Shown: positions 1-7,912 of the stretch, one piece after another
Position numbering within the stretch: the stretch's first letter is position 1
Layout of the letters: the number at the start of each line of letters is the position of its first letter
Origin: Fibrobacter sp.
GTDB lineage: Bacteria; Fibrobacterota; Fibrobacteria; Fibrobacterales; Fibrobacteraceae
Direction: 5' to 3'
Assembly: GCA_024399035.1 (NCBI GenBank)
Contig: JAKSID010000001.1
Coordinates: 1 to 64,000 of the forward strand
DNA length: 64,000 bases
Position numbers and translations under genes: made by a program
The notes under the pieces: model-generated
The model's input: the letters and a program-made list of their open reading frames with translations, nothing else
Told to the model about the DNA's origin: nothing
The model's database searches: none

Positions 1-2
1 AC

Positions 3-137
3 GAGCCTGGCTTTCGTGAGGTTTTCAAGGATGTGAGTTTTGAGTACGAGGATCGTATCAAGTTGCTGCATGAAAATGCAAAAAAATCCCGGCGAATGAA
101 TCGTCGGGAAGTTTTTTTAAGGAGATCCCGGGCCTAG
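3..137 (+). CDS. 3' fragment of an unidentified gene
   Basis: The only frame open from the left edge reads 44 codons to a TAG at 135-137, starting E-P-G-F-R-E-V-F and rich in charged residues. The start lies outside the window, so I cannot name the product. The frame runs through the hairpin at 87-109, so the last part of the protein would be encoded by terminator-like DNA; this is odd and lowers confidence. The true gene could end differently if the assembly edge is shifted. Confidence 0.3.
   Translation, partial: EPGFREVFKDVSFEYEDRIKLLHENAKKSRRMNRREVFLRRSRA
81..118. terminator. bidirectional rho-independent terminator
   Basis: A run of six A, a hairpin TCCCGGCGA / TCGTCGGGA with a 5-nt loop (87-109, one G-U pair), then seven T. 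It sits between the left-edge gene and the convergent parC end and could serve both strands. Confidence 0.7.
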
Positions 138-150
138 CCCGGGATGACAT
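123..150. repeat. REP-like palindrome
   Basis: ATCCCGGG-CCTAG-CCCGGGAT (125-145) followed by GACAT. The same core in the form gtcATCCCGGSnnnnnSCCGGGATctc recurs at 38504-38592, 41471-41491 and 57570-57590, always in 3' intergenic positions. It is a dispersed repetitive extragenic palindrome. Confidence 0.7.
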
Positions 151-174
151 TATGCGCGGGTTGCGACCCTTGTG

Positions 175-2712
175 TTATTTAAACAGGTCGTTGTCGCCGT
201 CATCTTCAGTGCCTTCGTCTTCTACGGAGTCGCAGAAGGGATCGGCGGGGGAGATTCGGCTGGTGCGCTTCACCTTCTTGGCGGTGAACTTGCTGCCCAG
301 AGCCTTATAGCCCTTCACGTCGGCGATTTCGGTCAGGTCCAGTTCTTCCTTCTGGACTTCGCGGCCAACCTGGTATTCCATCAGCTGGCGAGCGTCGTCT
401 GTTGCGAAGAACTCGATCATCTGGGAATCCTTGTGGTCGGAAATCAGGCTGAATTCAGCGGTCATGGGGCAGCCTTCCAGGTTGAAGCGCTTGACCATGT
501 AGTTGAAGTTCCCGCCTTCGAAGTACAGAACGGTAAAGACCTGTGCGGGGTCGAACTTGTGGATGTACTTGATGCCGGTACCGATCAAAATCGGGTCTGC
601 CATGTCGTGGACACGGGCGGTTCCGTTTTCCTTCACGATAAGGATCTTGTCCTTTTCGCCGAATTCACCGATGCGGTCGCCCTTCTTCTGGGTGCTGATG
701 ATGCCGCTGGGGGCGTCGAAGTACAGCACGCGTGCGCCCAAGGTGCTAACGCCCTTCTTGGTGCGCTTGATGCTCTTGATGGGGTACTTGGTGACGATAT
801 TACCGATGGCGCCACGACCCTTCACCTCTACAGAGCTGAAATCCACTTCGAAGTTCAGCTTGGTACGGGGGCGGGGCTTCAGGGTGACTTCCACCACTTC
901 GGCTTCGCCGTTCAGGTTGCTGGACAGGTAAAGAATCTTGCTGCCCGGCTTGCCCTTGCCCATGAAGTAGTCCTTGTCGCGGGTAACGCCACCCACGTTG
1001 AAGCGCTTGATGTAGGCGGTGCCTTCCTTGCCATCCTGGTGGATGACGTTATAGATATGGCGGTCGTCGTCCTTCTTGAACTTTTCAACCAGGATAATGT
1101 CTTTACCGACAAAGTCCTTGTCGCTGACCTTTACCACCTTGAAGCTGCCATCGGCCTTGAACACGATAAGGTCGTCGTACTCGGACACGTCGAAGAGGTA
1201 TTCTTCCTTCTTCATGCCGGTGCCGACGAAGCCTTCCTTGCGGTTCACGTAGAGCTTCTGGTTGGCCAGAGCCACATGGACTGCGCTGACGGTGCCGAAT
1301 TCGCCGATTTCAGTCTTGCGGTCGCGACCTTCGCCGTACTTCTTGAGAATGTTCTTGAAGTAGTTGACGGCGTAGTCGGTCAGGTGTTCCTTGTTGTAGT
1401 TGACTTCTGCGATCTTCTCGTCCAGTTCCTTCAACAGTTCGTCGGCCTTCTTGCGGTCGAAACGGCTGATTCTGCGGACGGGGATTTCTGCCAACTTGAG
1501 AATTTCTTCGCGGGTCACTTCGCGACGGAGCTTGCGCACGTAGGGCTTGAGGCCGTCGTCGATCAACTGCACCATTTCTTCGTGGGTCTTGGCCTGCTTG
1601 ATCACTTCATAGACTTCGTGCTCGATGAAGATCTTTTCGAGGCTGGTCATGTGCCACTGGTCCTGCAGGTGCTTGAGCTGGTTATCCAGTTCCCAGTCCA
1701 GCAGGTGAACGGTGTGGTCTGTAGAAAGCTTCAGAAGTTCGGTAGTGCTACTGAACTTGGGCTTCTTGTCGATAATGACGCAGGAGTTGGCTGCCAAGGT
1801 AGTCTGGCAGTCGGTAAATGCATAGAGGGCATCGATTGCCACCTGGGGGTCGGTACCGGGCTGCAAGTGAACCAGAATTTCCACGTTTTCGGTGGTGTGG
1901 TCCACAATCTGCTTCACCTTGATCTTGCCCTTATCATTGGCCTTGACGATGGAGTCAATCAGGCTGTCCGTAGTGGTTCCGAAGGGAATTTCACGGATGG
2001 CGAGAGTCTTGTTGTCCACCTTTTCGATGCGGGCGCGGACCTTGAGTCGACCGCCGCGACGACCGTCGTCGTATTCGCTGACGTCGATAATGCCGCCGGT
2101 AAAGAAGTCCGGGAAAAGCTGGAACTTACGGCCGCGCAGGTAGTCGATGCTGGCCTGGCAAAGTTCCTTGAAGTTGTGGGGGAGGATGGTGGTGGAAAGG
2201 CCCACGGCAATACCATCGACGCCCTGTGCAAGTACAATGGGGAACTTGGCGGGGAGTGAAACCGGTTCCTTGGAACGACCATCGTAGTTGGGGATCCATT
2301 CCGTAGTTTCCGGGTTGAACATCACCTCGACGGCGAAGTCGGAAAGCTTACCTTCGATGTAACGGGGAGCAGCAGCTTCGTTACCGGTGAGAGGGTTACC
2401 CCAGTTACCCTGCGGCTCGATGAGCAGGTTCTTCTGGCCCATGTTCACCAGGGCGCTGTAGATAGAAGCGTCGCCATGGGGGTGGTAATGCATGGTATCA
2501 CCTACGATACCTGCCACCTTGTGGAAACTGCCATCGTGCATTTCGAAAAGGGTGTGCAGAATGCGGCGCTGCACCGGCTTGAGGCCGTCTTCGAAGTAGG
2601 GCACGGCACGGTCAAGGATGGTGTAGCTTGCGTAGTCCAGGAACCAGCCGTTATACAGCTTTTCCAGATGATTTACGTTGGAGAGGCCTAGTGTTTTCTG
2701 TTCTTCATCCAT
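175..2712 (-). CDS. parC: DNA topoisomerase IV subunit A (ParC)
   Basis: Breakage-reunion subunit of a type IIA topoisomerase that unlinks replicated chromosomes together with ParE. 845 aa. The N-terminal domain carries H-Y-H-P-H-G-D (75-81), the quinolone-pocket region, and A-A-A-P-R-Y with the predicted catalytic Tyr118 that forms the covalent DNA bond. The C-terminal half should be the DNA-wrapping domain, and the protein ends in an acidic tail. It lacks an obvious GyrA box, and its partner next door reads as ParE, so topoisomerase IV is preferred over gyrase. The start ATG follows the parE stop by 2 nt, so the two are cotranscribed. The sequence resembles the GyrA/ParC group of Bacteroidota more than the E. 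coli type (impression from motifs, not a tree). Confidence 0.93.
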   Translation of the reverse strand: MDEEQKTLGLSNVNHLEKLYNGWFLDYASYTILDRAVPYFEDGLKPVQRRILHTLFEMHDGSFHKVAGIVGDTMHYHPHGDASIYSALVNMGQKNLLIEPQGNWGNPLTGNEAAAPRYIEGKLSDFAVEVMFNPETTEWIPNYDGRSKEPVSLPAKFPIVLAQGVDGIAVGLSTTILPHNFKELCQASIDYLRGRKFQLFPDFFTGGIIDVSEYDDGRRGGRLKVRARIEKVDNKTLAIREIPFGTTTDSLIDSIVKANDKGKIKVKQIVDHTTENVEILVHLQPGTDPQVAIDALYAFTDCQTTLAANSCVIIDKKPKFSSTTELLKLSTDHTVHLLDWELDNQLKHLQDQWHMTSLEKIFIEHEVYEVIKQAKTHEEMVQLIDDGLKPYVRKLRREVTREEILKLAEIPVRRISRFDRKKADELLKELDEKIAEVNYNKEHLTDYAVNYFKNILKKYGEGRDRKTEIGEFGTVSAVHVALANQKLYVNRKEGFVGTGMKKEEYLFDVSEYDDLIVFKADGSFKVVKVSDKDFVGKDIILVEKFKKDDDRHIYNVIHQDGKEGTAYIKRFNVGGVTRDKDYFMGKGKPGSKILYLSSNLNGEAEVVEVTLKPRPRTKLNFEVDFSSVEVKGRGAIGNIVTKYPIKSIKRTKKGVSTLGARVLYFDAPSGIISTQKKGDRIGEFGEKDKILIVKENGTARVHDMADPILIGTGIKYIHKFDPAQVFTVLYFEGGNFNYMVKRFNLEGCPMTAEFSLISDHKDSQMIEFFATDDARQLMEYQVGREVQKEELDLTEIADVKGYKALGSKFTAKKVKRTSRISPADPFCDSVEDEGTEDDGDNDLFK

Positions 2713-2714
2713 GA

Positions 2715-4565
2715 TTACAGCTCCTCAACGGCTTCTGTTCTAAGGTTTTCAACAATAAAGTCCTGACGGCTCTGGGTGTTCTTGCCCATGTAATATTCAA
2801 GCATTTTACCCAGGGAAGCGTCGGTAGGCATGGTCACTGTTTCCAGGTGCATGTTTTCGCCGATCAGAAGCTTAAAGTCTTCGGAGTCCATTTCGCCAAG
2901 ACCTTTGAATCGTGTGATTTCCAGGTCCTTCTTGGTGATTTCCTTGGCGGCGCGGTCGCGTTCCTCTTCGTCGTAGCAGTAGAAGGTCTTGGACTTGTCC
3001 TTCTTGTGGCGGACGCGGAACAGGGGAGCCTGCAGAATGTACAGGTGCTTTTCTGCCACCAGTTCCGGGAAGAACTGCAAGAAGAAGGTCATGAGCAGCA
3101 GGCGGATGTGCATACCGTCCACGTCGGCATCGGTTGCGATAATCACCTTGTCGTAGCGCAGGTCTTCCAGACCGTTTTCGATGTTCAAGGCTGCCTGCAG
3201 CAGGTTCCATTCTTCGTTTTCGTAAACAATCTTCTTGCTCAGACCGAAACTGTTCAGCGGCTTACCGCGAAGGCTGAACACTGCCTGGGTCTTGGGGTTA
3301 CGTGCCGTAGTGATGGTACCGGATGCAGAGTTACCTTCGGTAATGAAGATCATGGTTTCGTTCTTCAGCGGGTTCTTTGCATCGGTAAGGTGTACGGAAC
3401 AGTCACGAAGCTTCTTGTTGTTAAGATTTGCCTTCTTGGCGCGTTCGTTGGCCAGTTTCTTTACACCAGCCAGGTCCTTGCGGAGCTTTTCGTTCTGGTT
3501 GATGCGGTCCAGCATTGCCTTGGCAACGGCTTCGTTCTTGTGAAGGTAGTTGTCCAGTTCCTTGGCCACGTAGTCCACAATCCAGGAGCGAAGTGCAGGG
3601 CCGTTGGGAGCGGTAGTGGTGCTGCCCAGCTTGGTCTTGGTCTGGGATTCGAAAACCGGTTCCTGGATACGTACGGAAATGGCGCCGATAATGCAGTTAC
3701 GCACGTCGCTGGCGTCGAATTCCTTCTTGAAATGGTCGCGGATGCCCTTGACCACGCCTTCGCGGAAGGCTGCCTGATGGGTACCACCCTGGGTGGTGTG
3801 CTGGCCGTTCACGAAGCTGAAGTAATGTTCACCTTCCTGGTTGGAATGGGTGATGGCGAACTCGATATCCTTGCTCTTGCAGTGGATGACGTCGTAGCGG
3901 ATGGTATCGTCGGTACGGCTGTGCAAGAGGTCCAAAAGACCGTTGGGGCTTACGTAGGTCTTGTCGTTCATGATGAGTGACAAGCCTGTGTTCAGGTAAG
4001 CGTAGTTCCAGATCTTTTCTTCCATGTAGGCCGGAAGGAATCTGAAGTTCTTGAAAAGGTCGTTGTCGGGCACGAAGTAGATTTCGGTACCGTTCTTTTC
4101 GTTGGTAGCCTCGATCTTGTAGTCCTTGACTAGGATACCCTTGCTGAATTCGGCCTTTTTCACGCGACCGTCGCGAATACTGCGGACAACGAAAGTGGTG
4201 GAGAGGGCGTTTACGGCCTTGGTACCCACACCGTTCATACCCACGGACTTCTGGAAGGCTTCGGAATCGTACTTACCGCCGGTGTTCATCTTGCTGACGC
4301 AGTCGATGACCTTTTCCAGGGGGATGCCACGGCCATAGTCGCGGACGCGGCAGGCGTGGTCTTCCATGGTGATTTCGATTTTTTTGCCGGCACCCATGGC
4401 GAATTCGTCGATGGAGTTGTCGATTACTTCCTTGGCGAGAACGTAGATACCGTCATCGGGGCTCTGGCCGTCGCCCAGCTTACCGATGTACATACCCGGA
4501 CGCATGCGGATATGTTCGTACCAGTCCAATGTCTTAATATTACTTTCGTCGTATTTTACTGCCAT
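2715..4565 (-). CDS. parE: DNA topoisomerase IV subunit B (ParE)
   Basis: ATPase subunit of topoisomerase IV. 616 aa. GHKL ATP-binding motifs are visible: E-V-I-D-N-S (46-51, with the catalytic Glu and Mg-binding Asn), D-Y-G-R-G (76-80) and N-G-V-G-T-K-A (111-117). The TOPRIM domain has E410-G-N-S-A-S-G and the D-A-D-V-D cluster (479-483) that bind the divalent metal. The length suits the short ParE/GyrB class without the E. coli GyrB insert. It is the first gene of the parE-parC operon, 2 nt before parC. A TATATTTG box at 4707-4714 on this strand could be its promoter, but I see no good -35. Confidence 0.93.
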   Translation of the reverse strand: MAVKYDESNIKTLDWYEHIRMRPGMYIGKLGDGQSPDDGIYVLAKEVIDNSIDEFAMGAGKKIEITMEDHACRVRDYGRGIPLEKVIDCVSKMNTGGKYDSEAFQKSVGMNGVGTKAVNALSTTFVVRSIRDGRVKKAEFSKGILVKDYKIEATNEKNGTEIYFVPDNDLFKNFRFLPAYMEEKIWNYAYLNTGLSLIMNDKTYVSPNGLLDLLHSRTDDTIRYDVIHCKSKDIEFAITHSNQEGEHYFSFVNGQHTTQGGTHQAAFREGVVKGIRDHFKKEFDASDVRNCIIGAISVRIQEPVFESQTKTKLGSTTTAPNGPALRSWIVDYVAKELDNYLHKNEAVAKAMLDRINQNEKLRKDLAGVKKLANERAKKANLNNKKLRDCSVHLTDAKNPLKNETMIFITEGNSASGTITTARNPKTQAVFSLRGKPLNSFGLSKKIVYENEEWNLLQAALNIENGLEDLRYDKVIIATDADVDGMHIRLLLMTFFLQFFPELVAEKHLYILQAPLFRVRHKKDKSKTFYCYDEEERDRAAKEITKKDLEITRFKGLGEMDSEDFKLLIGENMHLETVTMPTDASLGKMLEYYMGKNTQSRQDFIVENLRTEAVEEL

Positions 4566-4897
4566 AATCTTAAAGCGCTTTGCAGCGGGTCCTTTATAAG
4601 CGTTTTTTTAAGCGTTTTACGAAAACAAATTGTAGTTCACGGCAATTTTAGGAATTTTTCCGTGTCAAAAATGTGCACTACAGGTTAAAGTTCTGTAAGT
4701 TTTTATCAAATATAGTAAAAATTTTGCCAAAAGAGTGAAAATTTGTGCACTATACTAGCTTTGATATTTTATCAATGGAACTTTCGGCAGGGTTGGTGAT
4801 TTTGCTCACATACCTATTTACTTTATAGAGTGCGCAGCGGAGTGGTGTCCGGTGTGCGGTAATGGTAGGGCGAATCCTACCGAAAAAGGAGTATGGA
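4566..4897. promoter_or_regulatory. divergent intergenic region, parE / esterase
   Basis: AT-rich 332-bp gap without a gene. It holds two direct copies of TGTGCACTA (4672-4680 and 4744-4752), a minus-strand TATATTTG box (4707-4714), a CRP-like dyad GGTGA-N6-TCACA (4795-4810), and a hairpin GGTAGG/CCTACC (4864-4881) just before the esterase ribosome-binding site AAGGAG (4886-4891). A possible esterase promoter is TTGCTC (4802) - 16 nt - TATAGA (4824). The functions are inferred from position. Confidence 0.45.
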
Positions 4898-6430
4898 ATG
4901 TTGGGCAAAAAGTTTGCTACGGGCATAGTGTCCGCACTTTTGGTGGCTGTTTCTGGATGTTTCTCCATGGCGGCCGCAGATAATCTCACTGTAGATGGCA
5001 AAAATCGTACCATGAACGTGTACGCACCCAAAAATATTGAGAAAAACCGCCCCCTTATTATTCAGATGCATGGCATGAACCAGGACGCCCCCTACCAGCA
5101 GAATGCTGCCAAGTGGGAGCCCATTGCCGATACCGCCCGTTTTGTGGTGGTGTTCCCCAATGGCGAAAATAAGGCCTGGGATATTTCCGGCAACAAGGAT
5201 GTGAATTTTTTGAAGGCCATCATCAACGAAATGTACAATAAGTATGGAATCGACAAGAAGCGCGTTTACGTTTCGGGCTTTTCCATGGGAGGCATGATGA
5301 GCTATCACGCTGCCAACAAAATGGGCGACATGATTGCCGCAATCGCTCCCTGCTCTGGCGGCGGTGGCGCATCTACAAGTCGTCCTATGCCCATTATTCA
5401 TACCCACGGCACGACTGATGACGTGGTGAACTATAATGGTACCGTAAATACCTTGAAGGGATGGGTCAGCTACGAAAAGTGCAGTGCCAACTCCACCAAG
5501 TACAGTCAGTATCCTGTAGGCAAGGCTTCTTCTGCAGCTTCCCTCGAAGTGTGGACCGGTTGCCAGGGCAATAGCGAAATCCGCTTGCTTACTATTGCAG
5601 GTAAGGGCCATTGGTATTCCATGGACTTGGCCAGCGTCAATACCTCCGAAGAAATCTGGAATTTCTGTAAGCGATTCTCTCTGGATGGCGCTACTGCCGA
5701 TCCCAACATCGAGCCTCCTTTTGTTGAACCCACCAATCGAGACTCCATATATAATGGTGGTTTCGACTCTACTGCAAACGCCTGGACCTTGCAGAATCAC
5801 GGAGATGCCAAGTCTACCGGCACTGTAAAGAACGGAAAGTACAATCTTGAAATTTCCGCAGTAGGATCCCAGCCTTATACCGTTCAGCTGATCCAGCACA
5901 ATCTCCGCCTGGAAAAGGACCAGTGGTACGAAGTTTCCTTTGATGCAAGTGCTGCAGCTGCCCGCACTCTTGAAGTGAATGTGGAACAGCATGTGGATCC
6001 GTGGGCAAGCTACCTGAAGAATGGTGCCCAGAACTTTGACATCGGAACCACCGCGAAGACTTACACTCTGCAGTTCCAGATGACGGCTGCAACCGATACC
6101 AACAGCCGCTTGAGTTTCAATGCGGGCGGCGCAACAGGCTCCATCACCCTGGATAACGTTTCTATCAAGAAGATTGAAGCTCCCGCCATTCAGGAACCGG
6201 AAAATCCTGAAAATCCGGAAGAACCTGCCGCAATCGGCTTGAATATGAACTGGTCCAATGGCTCTGTTAGAACTTTCGATGTATTTGACTTTGCCGGTTC
6301 CCGCGTGGGCCAGGTGAAGGCAGGCAGTGTTCGTGAAGTTCGTGATCAAGTAAAGATGCTTACTCAACGCGCTGGCGTTTACTTGGTAAAATCCAAGAAT
6401 ATGGTTGCCTACAAGGTGACCGTAAAATAG
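4898..6430 (+). CDS. secreted CE1/PHB-depolymerase-type esterase with CBM
   Basis: Probable acetyl-xylan or feruloyl esterase removing ester substituents from hemicellulose. I chose ATG 4898 (AAGGAG 6 nt before) over ATG 4862, giving 510 aa. The N-terminus is a signal sequence with a possible lipobox V-S-G-C21. The alpha/beta-hydrolase domain (about 35-265) has G-F-S129-M-G, an acid in T-H-G-T-T-D-D (170-175) and H238 in G-K-G-H-W, forming a Ser-Asp-His triad. Residues about 285-415 look like a CBM4/9-type beta-sandwich (starts I-Y-N-G-G-F-D, ends I-T-L-D-N-V-S-I). A P/E/N-rich linker leads to a C-terminal module ending G-V-Y-L-V-K-S...Y-K-V-T-V-K, as in the other secreted enzymes here. Substrate preference cannot be read from the sequence. 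Confidence 0.85.
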   Translation: MLGKKFATGIVSALLVAVSGCFSMAAADNLTVDGKNRTMNVYAPKNIEKNRPLIIQMHGMNQDAPYQQNAAKWEPIADTARFVVVFPNGENKAWDISGNKDVNFLKAIINEMYNKYGIDKKRVYVSGFSMGGMMSYHAANKMGDMIAAIAPCSGGGGASTSRPMPIIHTHGTTDDVVNYNGTVNTLKGWVSYEKCSANSTKYSQYPVGKASSAASLEVWTGCQGNSEIRLLTIAGKGHWYSMDLASVNTSEEIWNFCKRFSLDGATADPNIEPPFVEPTNRDSIYNGGFDSTANAWTLQNHGDAKSTGTVKNGKYNLEISAVGSQPYTVQLIQHNLRLEKDQWYEVSFDASAAAARTLEVNVEQHVDPWASYLKNGAQNFDIGTTAKTYTLQFQMTAATDTNSRLSFNAGGATGSITLDNVSIKKIEAPAIQEPENPENPEEPAAIGLNMNWSNGSVRTFDVFDFAGSRVGQVKAGSVREVRDQVKMLTQRAGVYLVKSKNMVAYKVTVK

Positions 6431-6448
6431 ATCCTCCTACATCCAGAC

Positions 6449-6489
6449 AAAAAAGAGGGGTTCCCGAGCAATTGGGAGCTCCTTTTTTT
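6449..6489 (+). terminator. rho-independent terminator after the esterase gene
   Basis: A-rich stretch, imperfect hairpin AGGGGTTCCC / GGGAGCTCCT, then seven T, starting about 20 nt after the esterase stop. Confidence 0.7.
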
Positions 6490-6623
6490 GTTGCCTAGTG
6501 TGTACTTTTTTTGATAAATAAGGATTGAGAATGTTTTGTGTATAAACTAAATTTATTGTGGATAGGGAAATAACGCACCGATTTGTTTGGTGTCGGCGCA
6601 AAAATCAGGGAAAGGGTTTTAAT

Positions 6624-7697
6624 ATGAAAAAATGCGTTCTTGGAATCGCATCGCTCTTGCTGTTTGCGTTTTTCGCAGCCTGCGATGATACCGCCAGTGC
6701 AAATAGTGAAGCCGCCCCAAATTATGCCAGCAGGGTAGATACCCTTTACGTTAGCTCCAGGGATACCCTGGTGGTGAGCATGCGTGATACGCTTTGGCTT
6801 GTGGATACCACTGTCCGTAGGGATACCTTGGTGATCAAGGAGCAGGAAACGGTTTGGGATACCCTCCATTCCTATGACACATTGTACGTGACGGATACGA
6901 CCTACCGAGTAGATACCTTGTACATTGCCGATACGGCCCATGTGGTGGATACGGTGGTGAGTGTGGATACCCTCTACATGGAAAACTATGTGTATCAGGG
7001 AATGGCCCATGACGCTGTGGGGTATTTTGTTAGAATTCGCGATGTGATGTCTGGTCTTAGGGAAAACGAGAAGGTGGTGTTCTTCATTCGCCATTCCGAA
7101 AGAACTAACGATACCAGCGAAAATGGCGAACTGACTGAAAACGGTAAGAGCCAGGCGAGGGAGTTGGGCGAGGGCTTGAAGGCTTATGGCGAATTCTCCT
7201 TTATCAGTTCCACCTTCAAGCGTGCCGCGGCTACTTGTCAGTTTATTGCAGAAGGAAAGGGACAGGGCGATTTCAAGTTGCAGTCCTATGCCGACTTGAC
7301 GGACTCCTGGTATGTGAAGGATGCAAATCTCTTGGCTCAGTACAAGTCTGAAAACAATAACCAGGGCGGTTGGGCTGTGTTCTCCCGCTGGGCATTTACT
7401 TCCAGGTATTCCGATGCCTTCAAGGATATCGATGAGGCTAGCCAGGAACTGATGGATAAGTACCTGATTCCTGGATACGAAAAAATGCCCAAGTACACCA
7501 TCGCCGTTTCCCACGACCAACTTTTGGTTCCCTTTGTTGCCTGGGCCACCAACCGTCTGGTGGATCTTCGCTACTATGATACCAAGAAATGGCTGAACTA
7601 CATGTCGGGCGTGGCCATGGTGGTCAGCGAAAACGGTCATATCCGTTATATTCCGGTTTACCCCGGGGTGACCAACCTGTATTCCGGCACAATGTAA
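6624..7697 (+). CDS. histidine phosphatase superfamily lipoprotein with DTL-repeat stalk
   Basis: Exported phosphohydrolase of unknown substrate. ATG 6624 is preferred over 6558 because AAAGGG precedes it and it gives a proper lipoprotein signal M-K-K-C...F-F-A-A-C20. Residues about 38-118 are a periodic stalk in which V-D-T-L-Y / R-D-T-L-V / V-D-T-T recur about every 6-12 residues. The catalytic domain (about 125-357) has F-I-R-H157-S-E-R (phospho-acceptor His; the usual RHG is RHS here), and S-H-D-Q near the end supplies the second His. A paralogue with the same plan but a serine stalk is at 23851-24903. Likely anchored in a membrane; which one is not clear. Confidence 0.8.
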   Translation: MKKCVLGIASLLLFAFFAACDDTASANSEAAPNYASRVDTLYVSSRDTLVVSMRDTLWLVDTTVRRDTLVIKEQETVWDTLHSYDTLYVTDTTYRVDTLYIADTAHVVDTVVSVDTLYMENYVYQGMAHDAVGYFVRIRDVMSGLRENEKVVFFIRHSERTNDTSENGELTENGKSQARELGEGLKAYGEFSFISSTFKRAAATCQFIAEGKGQGDFKLQSYADLTDSWYVKDANLLAQYKSENNNQGGWAVFSRWAFTSRYSDAFKDIDEASQELMDKYLIPGYEKMPKYTIAVSHDQLLVPFVAWATNRLVDLRYYDTKKWLNYMSGVAMVVSENGHIRYIPVYPGVTNLYSGTM

Positions 7698-7912
7698 CGT
7701 GCCGTTCTAAAAATGCGGTTTTTAGCGAAAATAGGCCCTTTGGGGGTCTGTTTTTGTTTTACGGGCCGCCCTTGGGTGGTGAATTCTCTCAAAATGTAGA
7801 CCATTTATTACTCAAAATGTCTACGATTTCTTGAAAAATATGTAAAAATATGTGGCAAATGTGGACTTTTTATTGTATATTTGTAGACGTAAAAAAGGAT
7901 GGGAATGTGATT
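7698..7912 (+). promoter_or_regulatory. GH43 upstream region with GTAGAC/GTCTAC motifs
   Basis: The first part has a terminator-like stretch for the upstream gene. CTCAAAATGTAGAC (7788-7801) and CTCAAAATGTCTAC (7811-7824) share a 10-nt direct repeat and end in opposite copies of GTAGAC. A third GTAGAC (7883-7888) sits directly on a TATATTTG -10 box (7876-7883). This looks like an operator set around the GH43 promoter; a good -35 is not visible. Confidence 0.4.

Noticed and set aside
172-2259. Long plus-strand open frame (695 codons) across parC
   Set aside because: It is antisense to a clear ParC, has low-complexity V/L/F-rich translation with no domain, and arises from the codon bias of the real gene.
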